NCBI GenBank assembly: GCA_020466095.1
Contig: CM035806.1
Location: 162,119,379-162,183,378, forward strand
Length of the DNA stretch: 64,000 nucleotides
From: Chlorops oryzae
Lineage: Eukaryota; Arthropoda; Insecta; Diptera; Chloropidae
Direction of reading: 5' to 3'
A program made the translations under genes and the position numbers. Each line of letters starts with the position of its first letter. Position 1 is the stretch's first letter. The notes beneath the pieces were generated by a model that was not told where the DNA came from, did no database searches, and saw only the letters and a program-made list of their open reading frames with translations. Shown piece after piece: positions 24,176 through 35,210 of this stretch.

Positions 24176-24277
24176 TTGCGCACCCTGTTCAAGAGTTAAA
24201 AATAATTAACTTGAAATCCATTGAGGGCTTCATTGGTGCATTTCCTTGTTCGTGTGAATGCAGTGGTGCATATGTGT

Positions 24278-24987
24278 ACACCTAGTAGGTAAATACCAGT
24301 TTCAATGACACAGTCATCATTGAGACCATCGATGACATATAGATGACAGTGTCACGAATGAATGAATTATTTTTGCTATTTACACCCTCTCTCTATCTCT
24401 CGCTATCATGCTCTTTTTCCTTCTCACTCTCTACTATCTCTCGCTCTCGCTCACGCTCTCTCTCACTCTCTCTCTCACTCTTTCTCACTCTCTCTCTATC
24501 TCACTCTCTCTCTATCTCACTCTCTCTCTCTCTATATCAATCTCTCTATCTCACTCTCTCTCTATCTCACTCTCTCTCACTCTCACTCTCACTTCTCACT
24601 CTCACTCTCACTCTCACTCACTCTTTCTCTCTCTCTCTCTCTTTCTCTCACTCTCTCTCGCGCTGTTGCGCTCTTTCTCTCTCTCTTTTTCTCGCGTATA
24701 TCCAAACGATTGGGGTAATTTCATGAGTTTTATCTTACGATACCACCGTGTGACATAATCATCGATGAAGTCCCAACAGAAAAAGTCACGCTGATATGCC
24801 TGACAGGTGCAAACGAACTGACCTTGTTGACCGCAATGTATTTAACTCGAAATAGCCAATGATAATAAAGCACTTTGAATAGCATCCTTGTACGATGACA
24901 TTGTCAGTCAAGGAGTCATCCGTGACAATGTCATCAGTATGTCACTGATGACTTTTTCATTCCGAAGACATATGCCTGTTGGGGGTA
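24278..24987. mobile_element. TGACA-array element, copy A
   Basis: Ends TA-CACCTAGTAGGTAAATA and the inverted TATGCCTGTTGGGGG-TA. The first 80 bp and last 130 bp are packed with TGACA/TGTCA and GTCATC/GATGAC words, often as ATGACAnTGTCAT palindromes. The middle is a pyrimidine microsatellite. It shares ends and arrays with 35924-36474 and 41869-42696. It has no coding frame; the long serine/leucine frames are the microsatellite. Confidence 0.6.
24383..24695. repeat. (CTCT/CACT)n pyrimidine microsatellite
   Basis: About 310 bases of CT with CACT and CTAT variants on the + strand. All three frames are open because stop codons are rare in it. It fills the centre of TGACA-array copy A. Confidence 0.95.
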
Positions 24988-25327
24988 CATCACCAATTGA
25001 ATTTAAAAAAAAAATCTCATTTCACCCATACTTAAGAATGGTTTCAACGGAGAACTTATTTAGTTTTTTAAAATAAAACTGTAATTTCCGTTGCTTTGTG
25101 GTTTCGGCTTTGTAAAACAATTTCCAACAGAACATCAAGTACAGGTAAGCGGATTCCAATTCAATTTCGAAGAAAACATTTCCATTTAAAAAAAAAAAAA
25201 CATGACTGCAGATCTTTAAAACAAAAATCACATGCACACCCACACACACACGGAGTCACGCACGCATGCAAATAAAATATTCGACATTTTAAAGAACAGA
25301 GTTATTTGTAACCGATGGTAATGCAAA

Positions 25328-26194
25328 CAAGTAAGGGTGTTATAGTCAGGCGAGCCTGACAATAGAATACCCGACACAGACACACGTGTTCAAATAATTT
25401 TTAATATCAAGAGGTGTTTAAGGCCATATGGGGGCCCAATACACCGACTTTTGTTATATTTCTTTATGAAAACTGCCCCTCTGCCACGCCCACTTTTCCA
25501 ATTTTTTGGAATTCTAATCGGAGGCTTAGATATACCCTCAAATCCTAAGTTTCATTGAAATATTTGGAAAAAGTCCGATTTTGAGGCAGTTTTGAGATTT
25601 TTGTGACAGACCCTAGTACTGGAGGTACCCTTAATAATGGACCGATCTAGGAAATTTTTTGGGAGAATGTTTATGGCTACAAAAGAAGCATAAGTGCCAA
25701 CTTTCGTTCAAGTCCCATTTGAAGTTCGGGTGTAGGGGACAATTTTCGAAAAACGCCTTTCTGCCACGCCCACTTTTAAAATTTTTGGAAATCGTATTAC
25801 TTGCCTTGAAACATGTTCAAATATCAAATTTCATCAAAATATGTTGAAAAACTTCGAGTTTAGAGCAGTTTTTGTGATTTTCGTAACAGACCCTAGTACT
25901 AGAGGTACCCCTAAAAATGGTCCGATCGGGTCCATTTTCGAACTTGTTCTTACTCATGTCCCCGTGAGCACGCATACCAAATTTTGTCAAGATAGCTCAA
26001 CTCCTTCGATAAGATAACTGTATACAAACAGACGGACAGACGGACAGACGGACGGACATGTCTAAATCGAATCTCCTGGTGACGCTGATCATTTCTATAT
26101 ACATTTTGTATGGTCTATCTCGACTGGTTCTGGGTGTTACACACAACCACACAAACGCAATATACCCTCGACACAGAGTGTGTCGGGTATAAAA
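25328..26194 (+). mobile_element. DINE-1/mini-me-like element, copy A
   Basis: It begins AAGTAAGGGTGTTATAGTC, has a TCAGGCGAGCCTGA hairpin, and then ACCCGACACAG. It ends in a GACGGACA tract (GTCY on the other strand) near 26030-26060, a conserved core, and a 3' hairpin CGACACAGAGTGTGTCGGG. Subterminal inverted words at both ends plus a 3' hairpin and a central (GTCY)n are the hallmarks of Helentron-derived INE/DINE-1 and of mini-me elements in flies. Blocks with GTACCCCTAAAAATGGTCCG are internally duplicated. Non-coding. Confidence 0.7.
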
Positions 26195-26831
26195 ATAATT
26201 GAAAAGGCGTACTGTTTATGCGTTACAGAATCGATGATTTTTTACACGGCGATATCCTAGCGAATGAAATGCTAGCCTATTTGCATTACCAGTTGTACGA
26301 AAAGTAATCGTAAATACTTGATTTTGTAATGCATTACTATTTTCATTCTCAAGTAATGCTATAGAAGTATGTAAGGCTTTGCTTTGGGAGTGAACATACA
26401 TATTAGGCAACACATTACCTTTTCGATTACCTCTCCATGCAAATTTGTTCAATTTACTTTGCATTCCTTTTTGCATTCCTATTTCATCGATGAAAAAATA
26501 CATTATTTTGGTAATGCACTTCCTAAATAACTGCTGGGATTTACGTACATACATAAATGTCTAGAAAGCCAGAGCTCCACGGTTCAAATCCCATAAAAAA
26601 AGCCAGGTAAAAAACGAAGAATGTGTAGTTTTTTTTTTTAAAGTGTACGATTACAAATATCACTCAAAATTTTTTAGTCATATACAATTCTAATAGGGGC
26701 TCCGTTGGTATATGATTTCGGACTCATATGGGTCGACGTTGGCAAGAAGGGAAACACGATCATTTCAGACTCCCAAATGAGCTCATTATGACGGCTCACA
26801 CTCCCAATAAGGAATCATAAATGATTCATTA
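26195..26831. other. Spacer between two DINE-like copies, with GTAATG and ATGAG/CTCAT word arrays
   Basis: CATTAC/GTAATG recurs many times at 26285-26520. A B-box-like ACGGTTCAAATCCCAT is at 26579-26594. ATGAGTC/GACTCAT-type words cluster at 26710-26825. This is the same layout as the array elements elsewhere, but I could not fix the termini. The minus-strand frame at 26216-26554 is a by-product of the arrays. Confidence 0.4.
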
Positions 26832-27702
26832 CACCCGACAGACTCTGTGTCGAGGGTATATTACGTTTGTGTGGTTGTGTGTAACACACACAACCAGTCG
26901 AGATACCCCATACAAAATGTATATAGAAATGATCAGCGTCACCAGGAGATTCGATTTAGCCATGTCTGTCCTTCTGTCTGTCTGTCTGTCTGTCTGTTTG
27001 TATACAGTTATCTTATCGAAGGAGTTGAGCTATCTCCACAAAATTTGGTATGCGTGCTCACGGAGACATGAGTAAGAACAAGTTCGAGAGTGGACCCGAT
27101 CGGAACATTTTAAGGGGTACCTCCAGTACTAGGGTCTGTTACGAAAATCACAAAAACTGCTCTAAAATCGAAGTTTTTCAACATATTTTGATGAAATTTG
27201 ATATTTGAACATTTTTCAAGGCAAGTAATACGATTTCTAAAAATTTAAAACGTGGGCGTGGCAGGAGGGCGTTTTTCGAAAATGGCCCCCTACACCCGAA
27301 ATTCAAATGGGACTTGGCTTCCTTTGTAGCCATAAACATCCTTCCAAAAAATTTCCTTGGTCGGTCCATTATTAGGGGTACTAAGTACTAGGGTCTGTCA
27401 CAAAAATCCCAATACTGCCTAAAGATCGGACTTTTTCGAAATATTTCAATGAAACTTAGAATTTGAGCGTATATTTAAGCCTGCGATTAGGATTGAAAAA
27501 AAAATAGAAAAGTGGGCGTGGCAAAGGGGCAGTTTTCATAAAGACATTTAACAAAAGTCGGTATATGGCCTTAAAAACCTCTTTAATATTCTTTCTTAGT
27601 GGTCCTAGTTTTCGGGCGTGATTCAAAAATTATTTAAACATGTGTGTCTGTGTCGGGTATTTTATTATCAGGCTCGCCTGACTATAACACCCTAACTTGT
27701 TT
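26832..27702 (-). mobile_element. DINE-1/mini-me-like element, copy B (inverted)
   Basis: Reverse-orientation partner of copy A: 3' hairpin (CCCGACAGACTCTGTGTCGAGGG) at 26832, (GTCT)n at 26970-27000, and the 5' end TATAACACCCTAACTTGTTT at 27702. Several small indels separate it from copy A. The two 3' hairpins face each other across a 0.64-kb spacer, giving a 2.4-kb inverted repeat. Confidence 0.7.
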
Positions 27703-27716
27703 CTTTTCTATTTTGC

Positions 27717-27877
27717 AAGAATTATTTTTCATTTTGCTGGCATTCATAATCGGATTTCAGTTACCTCTTGCCGAAGGAAATGTCCTTGAGAAGTTGTTTT
27801 CAGAAAACTCTCTTCGAAAATGTAATATCTCAATTAACAATAAAAATAGAAAGGAACAAACGCCAACTGATAGCTAA
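27717..27877 (+). CDS. Possible small secreted peptide exon at the tip of the inverted repeat
   Basis: After a pyrimidine-rich stretch ending TTTTGCAAG the frame reads a hydrophobic run (FFILLAFIIGF) then QLPLAEGNVLEKLFSEN and a polar tail to TAG. It resembles a signal peptide plus about 34 mature residues. AATAAA follows at 27968-27973. There is no in-frame ATG in the arm, so a first exon would be needed upstream. The copy in the right arm (34808-34916) is cut by mariner 2 after SLRKCN. It could well be chance. Confidence 0.2.
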
Positions 27878-28766
27878 CAAATTAAGGACTCTCAAGGATT
27901 TTTTTCTAATTTTGCACTGAGGGAATTATTTTTGCACAAAAGAAAATTAAAATGAAATAATTCTCTTCAATAAATTCCCGTTCCTGCGCTGCCACATGTG
28001 ATTTTTTTGAAGTACCTATAAGCTTTACCTTTCACCAGCTCCACCCGGGTATTAAAATCGTTGTGGTCCTCATTTTGTATCATACCGATGCAACTATATT
28101 ATATGCCATTTCAGAGAAACTTAATCCTTGCAAAAATATTTAGTTGGAAATCGAAATGAAAGCGAATTTGTGACTGCAGCGAGAGTAAACTTCTCACAAG
28201 TTTCTTGGAAAAAGTATTTTATTAAATTCATTGGAAAATTTCTATTTGCCCTGCCTTGACGAGTTTCTGCAACGCAAAATATTGAATTACGAAAGAGATT
28301 CTCATTTACAACCTCAAGAGGATACTGGATAATTGCAGTGAAATCGTTAGAGACATTTAAAGTTGTATAAATTCGAGTTTTTCATCAAAATAAAATGAGT
28401 TTTTAAATAATTTTTTGTATATTTTTTCACAAGATTATGCAAATGGTTATGTTTCACGCAGGATGAAACTCAACGAAATCCTTTGGCTTCGAAAATGGAA
28501 ATCATGGCCAATAAAAGCATATCCGTTGATGGGCGGTTACTATGAATTCCAAATCGACGGACGATATATCAAGACTTAAAAAATTCGTAGACGATGCCAA
28601 TTTCCGTTTAAATGGCGATTCGCGAATTTCGTAATCTCCCAAGCTCCCGATGAGGTAAAGCCCAACTTCGAACATCTTTCTTCGAGATATAGCGAAACAC
28701 ACACAAACACAATTGAGCGACGGTGAAAATTCAACAGTGGCCAAACATTATCCCAGTCGGCAAATA

Positions 28767-30058
28767 TTAGGTGTAGTAAAAAGAAATCCATTATTTTTTC
28801 AATAGATGGCGTTATTTATCTGCATCTCGCGTTGTATAAGTCCGATCGTGTTCCGCTAGGGGGCATTAGAAAGATGACAGTTTCTACTAAAAAAGCATTT
28901 TTGACACTTTTTTGATTGATTGATTCAGTTTTGTTTGAGAGCTTGTCATAGATGGACATCAGCAAAGAGAAAATTTCGCTACATTTTACAGTTTTTCTTC
29001 GATAAGGGAGAAAAACGCAAGCCAAGGCGGCTGAAAATGTGAATAGCGTTTATGGACCTGATACTGTAACAGCCAATCATGCGCAATTTTGGTTTCGTCG
29101 ATTCCGTTCCGGTAACTTCGATGTCAAGGATGCACCACGCACTCGAAGGCCAATTGTCGAAAATGTCGATAAAAATCATGGAAATTATCGAGTCCGACCG
29201 TCATGTTAGCACTGTTTCGATTGCAAAAGAGCTAAAGATTGCACAAAAAACCGTTTGCAACCATTTGAATAAGGCTGGATACACAAAGAAGCTCGATGTA
29301 TGGGTGCCACACGAGTTAACGCAAAAAAAACCTCATAGACCGAATTTCCATCTGCGAATCGCTGCTGAACCGCAACAAAATCGACCCATTTCTGAAGCGG
29401 TTGGTGACTGGTGATGAAAAGTGGGTCTTTTACGACAACGTCAAGCGAAAACGGTCGTGGTCGAAACACGGTGAACCGGCGGAAACGGTGGCCAAGCCAG
29501 ATGACGGCCAGGAAGGTTTTGCTGTGTGTTTGGTGGGGATTGGCAGGGAATTATCTACTATGAGCTGCTCCCATACGGCAAAACTCTTAACTCGGAACTC
29601 TACTGTCAACAATTGGACCGTCTGAAGGAAGCAATCGCCCATAAGCGGCCAGCTTTGGCCAATTGGAGAGGAATTGTGTTCCATCAGGACAACGCCAGGC
29701 CACACACATCGATAGTGACTCGCCAGAAGCTCCGGGAGTTTGGTTGGGAGGTTCTTCTGCATCCACCTTATAGTCCGGACCTGGCACCAAGTGATTACCA
29801 TCTGTTCCTGTCCATGGCGAACAATTTTGCTGGTGAAACATTCGCTTCAAGAGAGGCTTCTGAAATTCGACTGTCTCAATTTTTTGCTAATAGGAACGAG
29901 GGCTTCTATGAGAGAGGCATAATGAAATTATCTTTAAAATGGCAACAAGTTATCGAACAAAACGGCGCATATTTGACCTAAATCGGGTCATTCTAACTAT
30001 CTTAAATAAAGCCCTCAATTTAATGCAAAAATAATGGATTTCTTTTTACTACACCTAA
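28767..30058 (+). mobile_element. mariner element 1
   Basis: TIRs of at least 32 bp starting TTAGGTGTAGTAAAAAGAAA, flanked by TA (28765-28766 and 30059-30060). The matching position in the other arm of the inverted repeat (about 32569) has a single TA and no insert. The length of 1292 bp is normal for a full mariner. It encodes a frameshifted transposase on the + strand. Confidence 0.95.
28952..29981 (+). pseudogene. mariner transposase, broken by frameshifts
   Basis: The ATG at 28952 begins MDISKEK; the last residues are NGAYLT before TAA. The DD34D catalytic features are visible: TGDEKW (first Asp, about 29410), HQDNARPH (second, about 29690) and HPPYSPDLAPSDYHLF (third, about 29760-29810). 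Compared with mariner 2, several extra single bases sit in A or G runs (near 28975, 29012, 29173 and 29328) and two bases are missing near 29500, so the frame shifts repeatedly. It is inactive as read, unless those indels are homopolymer sequencing errors. Confidence 0.9.
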
Positions 30059-31097
30059 TATAAGGTTTTCAAAGCCATTTTCTCCAGAATAGCTTCTATG
30101 GGGTATTGTGGAAATCGTTGATGAGAATCGACAGTGCAATGGCTTGGGAAATGTAAGGGATTAATGCTTTTAGGCAGGCTCCGATTTAGGCGGTGGCAAG
30201 CCGACCAAATGCCCAGAGATTTTTGCGAAGGAAAGTTGACTAAAAAAAATAAAATTAGAAAACAACAAAACAATAATTCCTGCTTTTCTTGTTAGCCGGG
30301 ATGGTTTGTCTTACAGTTCCAAAGTTTCAAAGTTCATTTTCACTCGTATTTGTTTACCAAATTCCTCTTCTTACTGGATCTTGAGCGCAGAGAATGATAA
30401 TTTATTCCTGAAAGTATGCAACAATTATTTCGAAAATTGCGGGCTTTAATGCAATTTCTTAAATACGTCCAACGCTAGTTTACGTGTTGGACAGGGATTT
30501 GCTTTTTAGGTCCCGTCAACGCCTACGACGTTTTTGGTTCAGAATAGTTGACTCAACCGTTTTCAAGTAAAATATAAGAATATTCAACATTTGATTTCGA
30601 CTTTAGCTGATCGGAGTTATTTTCCCTCTCCTCCTGCTGGGATTGGGGAAGCCGACAACTGTAACGCACTTCTAGTTTACTTTTTCAACCAAAACAGTGA
30701 AATATTCTCGCCTTGCCTGAGCAACAGGCAAACGGTTGAACGCATCAGCGGCACAGCTGTGAACATCGCGACTGCGATGAGACACACTCGGACATGTTTA
30801 TGTGCGTGTGCGTGTGTGTGTGTGTTCATTTGAGTTGGTTTGTCGCATTCGAAATAGGAAAGAAAATAAAAACTCTCTATGAGCTTTTGACGGGTGACAC
30901 GCCTGCCAATTTAAAATGTTGACGCCTGGAACTCAATCAGGCGAGTGGGAACTTCATTGCGTTCAATTTATTATCACTGCTAAAGGCTTAAGACACAGCG
31001 GCGAGTAATGAAGGGGTAGGCAACAACCGGCGAAGGAGGAAGTCTGTGAAATTGCCAAGCCCTTCATCCCCATTCGTCGATTACTGCCCAATTAAAA

Positions 31098-31533
31098 AAG
31101 AACTTCGACGGAATTATTTTAGACTATTTTTTTTCTTCTAAAAAGCGATTATTTAATCCGATGATTTTACCTTGAAGTTCGGTCGGAAAGGTCAATTCAT
31201 TCAACAAGAAAAAAATTTAAAACAATATTCATGGCTGATAACCTGTCGTAAAGGTTAGTGCCTTAGATCTAAGTTATAGTCATAATTGTATTTTGATTTT
31301 TAACAAAATAAATAAATAAATAATAAATAAATAAAATAATATAATATATCGACAGGTTGTGAATTGTATCCCATTTTTGCGCACTTTCCGTTTTTTTTTT
31401 CAGCTTCTTATTTCTCTAAAGTGCAAGAAGAAGCCTTTGAAAATAAAGGCTTCTGGTCGTGTAATCAGTATGGATATTTGGCAATGTCCATGGGCTGGAA
31501 AAATTCGCTGGAATTCAAATAAGAAAAAATCAA
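31098..31533. other. 436-bp unique spacer of the large inverted repeat
   Basis: A+T-rich with an AATAAATAAATAA tract (31307-31335) and T(10)CAG at 31393-31403. The sequence is not palindromic, which shows the arms are separated by real unique DNA. No gene is supported; a 39-codon frame after the CAG ends at 31521 and may be chance. Confidence 0.6.
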
Positions 31534-33517
31534 TTTTAATTGGGCAGTCATCGACGAATGGGGATGAAGGGCTTGGCAATTTCACAGACTTCATCCTTGG
31601 CCGGTTGTTGCCTACCCCTTCATTACTCGCCGCTGTGTCTTAAGCCTTTAGCAGTGATAATAAATTGAACGCAATGAAGTTCCCACTCGCCTGATTGAGT
31701 TCCAGGCGTCAACATTTTAAATTGGCAGGCGTGTCACCCGTCAAAAGCTCATAGAGAGTTTTTATTTTCTTTCCTATTTCGAATGCGACAAACCAACTCA
31801 AATGAACACACACACACACGCACACGCACATAAACATGTCCGAGTGTGTCTCATCGCAGTCGCGATGTTCACAGCTGTGCCGCTGATGCGTTCAACCGTT
31901 TGCCTGTTGCTCAGGCAAGGCGAGAATATTTCACTGTTTTGGTTGAAAAAGTAAACTAGAAGTGCGTTACAGTTGTCGGCTTCCCCAATCCCAGCAGGAG
32001 GAGAGGGAAAATAACTCCGATCAGCTAAAGTCGAAATCAAATGTTGAATATTCTTATATTTTACTTGAAAACGGTTGAGTCAACTATTCTGAACCAAAAA
32101 CGTCATAGGCGTTGACGGGACCTAAAAAGCAAATCCCTGTCCAACACGTAAACTAGCGTTGGACGTATTTAAGAAATTGCATTAAAGCCCGCAATTTTCG
32201 AAATAATTGTTGCATACTTTCAGGAATAAATTATCATTCTCTGCGCTCAAGATCCAGTAAGAAGAGGAATTTGGTAAACAAATACGAGTGAAAATGAACT
32301 TTGAAACTTTGGAACTGTAAGACAAACCATCCCGGCTAACAAGAAAAGCAGGAATTTATTGTTTTGTTGTTTTCTAATTTTAATTTTTTTTGGTCAACTT
32401 TCCTTCGCAAAAATCTCTGGGCATTTGGTCGGCTTGCCACCGCCTAAATCGGAGCTGGCCTAAAAGCATTAATCCCTTACATTTCACAAGCCATTGCACT
32501 GTCGATTCTCATCAACGATTTCCACAATACCCCATAGAAGCTATTCTGGAGAAAATGGCTTTAAAAACCTTATATTTGCCGACTGGGATAATGTTTGGCC
32601 ACTGTTGAATTTTCACCGTCGCTCAATTGTGTTTGTGTGTGTTTCGCTATATCTCGAAGAAAGATGTTCGAAGTTGGGCTTTACCTCATCGGGAGCTTGG
32701 GAGATTACGAAATTCGCGAATCGCCATTTAAACGGAAATTGGCATCGTCTACGAATTTTTTAAGTCTTGATATATCGTCCGTCGATTTGGAATTCATAGT
32801 AACCGCCCATCAACGGAAATATGCTTTTATTGGCCACTGATTTCCATTTTCGAAGCCAAAGGATTTCGTTGAGTTTCATCCTGCGTGAAACATAACCATT
32901 TGCATAATCTTGTGAAAAAATATACAAAAAATTATTTAAAAATTCATTTTATTTTGATGAAAAACTCGAATTTATACAACTTTAAATGTCTCTAACGATT
33001 TCACTGCAATTATCCAGTATCCTCTTGAGGTTGTAAATGAGAATCTCTTTCGTAATTCAATATTTTGCGTTGCAGAAACTCGTCAAGGCAGGGCAAATAG
33101 AAATTTTCCAATGCATTTAATAAAATACTTTTTCCAAGAAATTTGTGAGAAGTTTACTCTCGCTACAGTCACAAATTCGCTTTCATTTCGATTTCCAACT
33201 AAATATTTTTGCAAGGATTAAGTTTCTCTGAAATGGCATATAATATAGTTTGCATCGGTATGATACAAAATGAGGACCACAACGATTTTAATACCCGGGT
33301 GGAGCTGGTGAAAGGTAAAGCTTATAGGTACTTCAAAAAAATCACATGTGGCAGCGCAGGAACGGGAATTTATTGAAGAGAATTATTTCATTTTAATTTT
33401 CTTTTGTGCAAAAATAATTCCCTCAGTGCAAAATTAGAAAAAAATCCTTGAGAGTCCTTAATTTGTTAGCTATCAGTTGGCGTTTGTTCCTTTCTATTTT
33501 TATTGTTAATTGAGATA

Positions 33518-34805
33518 TTAGGTGTAGTAAAAAGAAATCCATTGTTTTTGCATTAAATTGAGGGCTTTATTTAAGATAGTTAGAATGACCCGATTTAGGT
33601 CAAATATGCGCCGTTTTGTTCGATAACTTGTTGCCATTTTAAAGGTAGTTTCATTATGCCTCTCTCATAGAAGCCCTCGTTCCTATTAGCAAAAAATTGA
33701 GACAGTCGAATTTCAGAAGCCTCTCTTGGAGCGAATGTTTCACCAGCAAAATTGTTCGCCATGGACAGGAACAGATGGTAATCACTTGGTGCCAGGTCCG
33801 GACTATAAGGTGGATGCAGAAGAACCTCCTAACCAAACTCCCGGAGCTTCTGGCGAGTCACTATCGATGTGTGTGGCCTGGCGTTGTCCTGATGGAACAC
33901 AATTCCCCTCCTATTGGCCAAAGCTGGCCGCTTACGGGCGATTGCTTCCTTCAGACGGTCCAATTGTTGACAGTAGAGTTCCGAGTTAAGAGTTTTGCCG
34001 TATGGGAGCAGCTCATAGTAGATAATTCCCTGCCAATCCCACCAAACACACAGCAAAACCTTCCTGGCCGTCAATCCTGGCTTGGCCACCGTTTCCGCCG
34101 GTTCACCGTGTTTCGACCACGACCGTTTTCGCTTGACGTTGTCGTAAAAGACCCACTTTTCATCACCAGTCACCAACCGCTTCAGAAATGGGTCGATTTT
34201 GTTGCGGTTCAGCAGCGATTCGCAGATGGAAATTCGGTCTATGAGGTTTTTTTGCGTTAACTCGTGTGGCACCCATACATCGAGCTTCTTTGTGTATCCA
34301 GCCTTATTCAAATGGTTGCAAACGGTTTTTTGTGCAATCTTTAGCTCTTTTGCAATCGAAACAGTGCTAACATGACGGTCGGACTCGATAATTTCCATGA
34401 TTTTATCGACATTTTCGACAATTGGCCTTCGAGTGCGTGGTGCATCCTTGACATCGAAGTTACCGGAACGGAATCGACGAAACCAAAATTGCGCATGATT
34501 GGCTGTTACAGTATCAGGTCCATAAACGCTATTCACATTTTCAGCCGCCTGGCTTGCGTTTTCTCCCTTATCGAAGAAAAACTGTAAAATGTAGCGAATT
34601 TTCTCTTTGCTGATGTCCATCTTTGACAAGCTCTCAAACAAAACTGAATCAATCAATCAAAAAAGTGTCAAAAAAGCTTTTTTAGTAGGAACTGTCATCT
34701 TTCTAATGCCCCCTAGCGGAACACGATCGGACTTATACAACGCGAGATGCAGATAAATAACGCCATCTATTGGAAAAATAATGGATTTCTTTTTACTACA
34801 CCTAA
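33518..34805 (-). mobile_element. mariner element 2 (nearly intact)
   Basis: Same family as mariner 1, opposite strand, with the same TTAGGTGTAG TIRs. Flanked by TA at 33516-33517 and 34806-34807. The left arm of the inverted repeat has the matching empty site near 27825. It is 1288 bp. Relative to the arm, mariner 1 and 2 point the same way but sit at different places, so they are separate insertions. Confidence 0.95.
33595..34620 (-). pseudogene. mariner transposase with a single premature stop
   Basis: ATG codon 34618-34620, stop 33595-33597; 1026 bases, 341 codons plus stop, the normal mariner length. The N-terminal half has the paired helix-turn-helix DNA-binding region (NHAQFWFRRFRSGNFDVKD, then IAKELKIAQKTVCNHL). 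TGDEKWVFYDN and HQDNARPH give the first two catalytic aspartates. An in-frame TAG at 33829-33831 replaces the Trp codon seen in mariner 1 (REFGW), just before the third aspartate block (PDLAPSDYH). No frameshift was seen elsewhere. It cuts and pastes the element at TA sites when functional. Confidence 0.92.
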
Positions 34806-35210
34806 TATTACATTTTCGAAGAGAGTTTTCTGAAAACAACTTCTCAAGGACATTTCCTTCGGCAAGAGGTAACTGAAATCCGATTATGAATGCCAGCAAA
34901 ATGAAAAATAATTCTTCGAAAATACAAAGGGCCTCTAGAAATAAATAAACTCACCAACAATGTTAAATGCAACAGATTGTGCATAGCATGCCGCACTCCC
35001 TATCCTGCTTTCTCAGTTACCACCCTTCTCTCATTCGTTCGCTCACTTTGAAACTTCCCAGTCGGAACCCCAAAAACCCTCCCCAGGCATACGGAACTGA
35101 TTTGGACCATTTTCAAATGAAGGTTATGGATATAACGGACCGAAAGCTCCCATAACATTGCAATGTTCATTTTCAGCAAAAGCTTACACCTTCCGACTGG
35201 GTTGTTCTCT

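Larger units (their letters stand above)
22602..24187. mobile_element. hAT element, 1.59 kb, with exact 8-bp target duplication
   Basis: CAGGGTGCG at 22602 and CGCACCCTG ending at 24187, flanked by TTCAAGAG at 22594-22601 and 24188-24195. The ends stay similar for some 50 bases (GCGATTAAAATACGCTCTTT against ACGATTAAAAATACGATCTT on the other strand). Many GCGAGCG/CGCTCGC and GTTCG words follow inside both ends. There is no transposase frame, so it is non-autonomous. The interior holds a tandem duplication (23350-23655) and the right 350 bp forms its own palindrome (23835-24187). Confidence 0.85.
27717..31097 (+). repeat. Left arm of a large inverted repeat (contains mariner 1)
   Basis: Reverse complement of 31534-34916. 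Without its mariner the arm is about 2.09 kb. In the stretches compared the arms differ by scattered single bases and small indels. The left arm keeps the uninterrupted site (ATGTAATATCTC, about 27820) where the right arm has mariner 2. The arm ends at CTGCCCAATTAAAA (31097). Apart from mariner and one short signal-peptide-like frame at its outer tip, no gene was recognised. Confidence 0.85.
31534..34916 (-). repeat. Right arm of the large inverted repeat (contains mariner 2)
   Basis: Mirror of 27717-31097. Positions 31534-32570 match 30059-31097, 32570-33517 match 27826-28766, and 34806-34916 match 27717-27825. It keeps the empty site for mariner 1 (CCTTATATTTGCCG, about 32563). The outer end AATAATTCTT (34907-34916) is where similarity stops. 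Both arms contain the same (GT)n stretch and the same non-coding frames. Confidence 0.85.

Noticed and set aside
24343..24758. Three overlapping 116- to 127-residue Ser/Leu-rich frames
   Set aside because: They are the three frames of a CT/CA microsatellite that lacks stop codons; not a gene.
31393..31521. 39-codon frame after T(10)CAG in the spacer
   Set aside because: Too short to separate from chance; no donor or partner exon visible.
30591..32040. Identical 80-residue frames on opposite strands
   Set aside because: They are the two arms of the large inverted repeat; the frame is not protein-like, includes the GT tract and has no known motif.
27717..34916. Explanation of the palindrome as a missed-adapter single-molecule artefact
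   Set aside because: The arms differ by two independent mariner insertions and by point changes, which one molecule read twice would not show. A haplotype-joining error is still possible.
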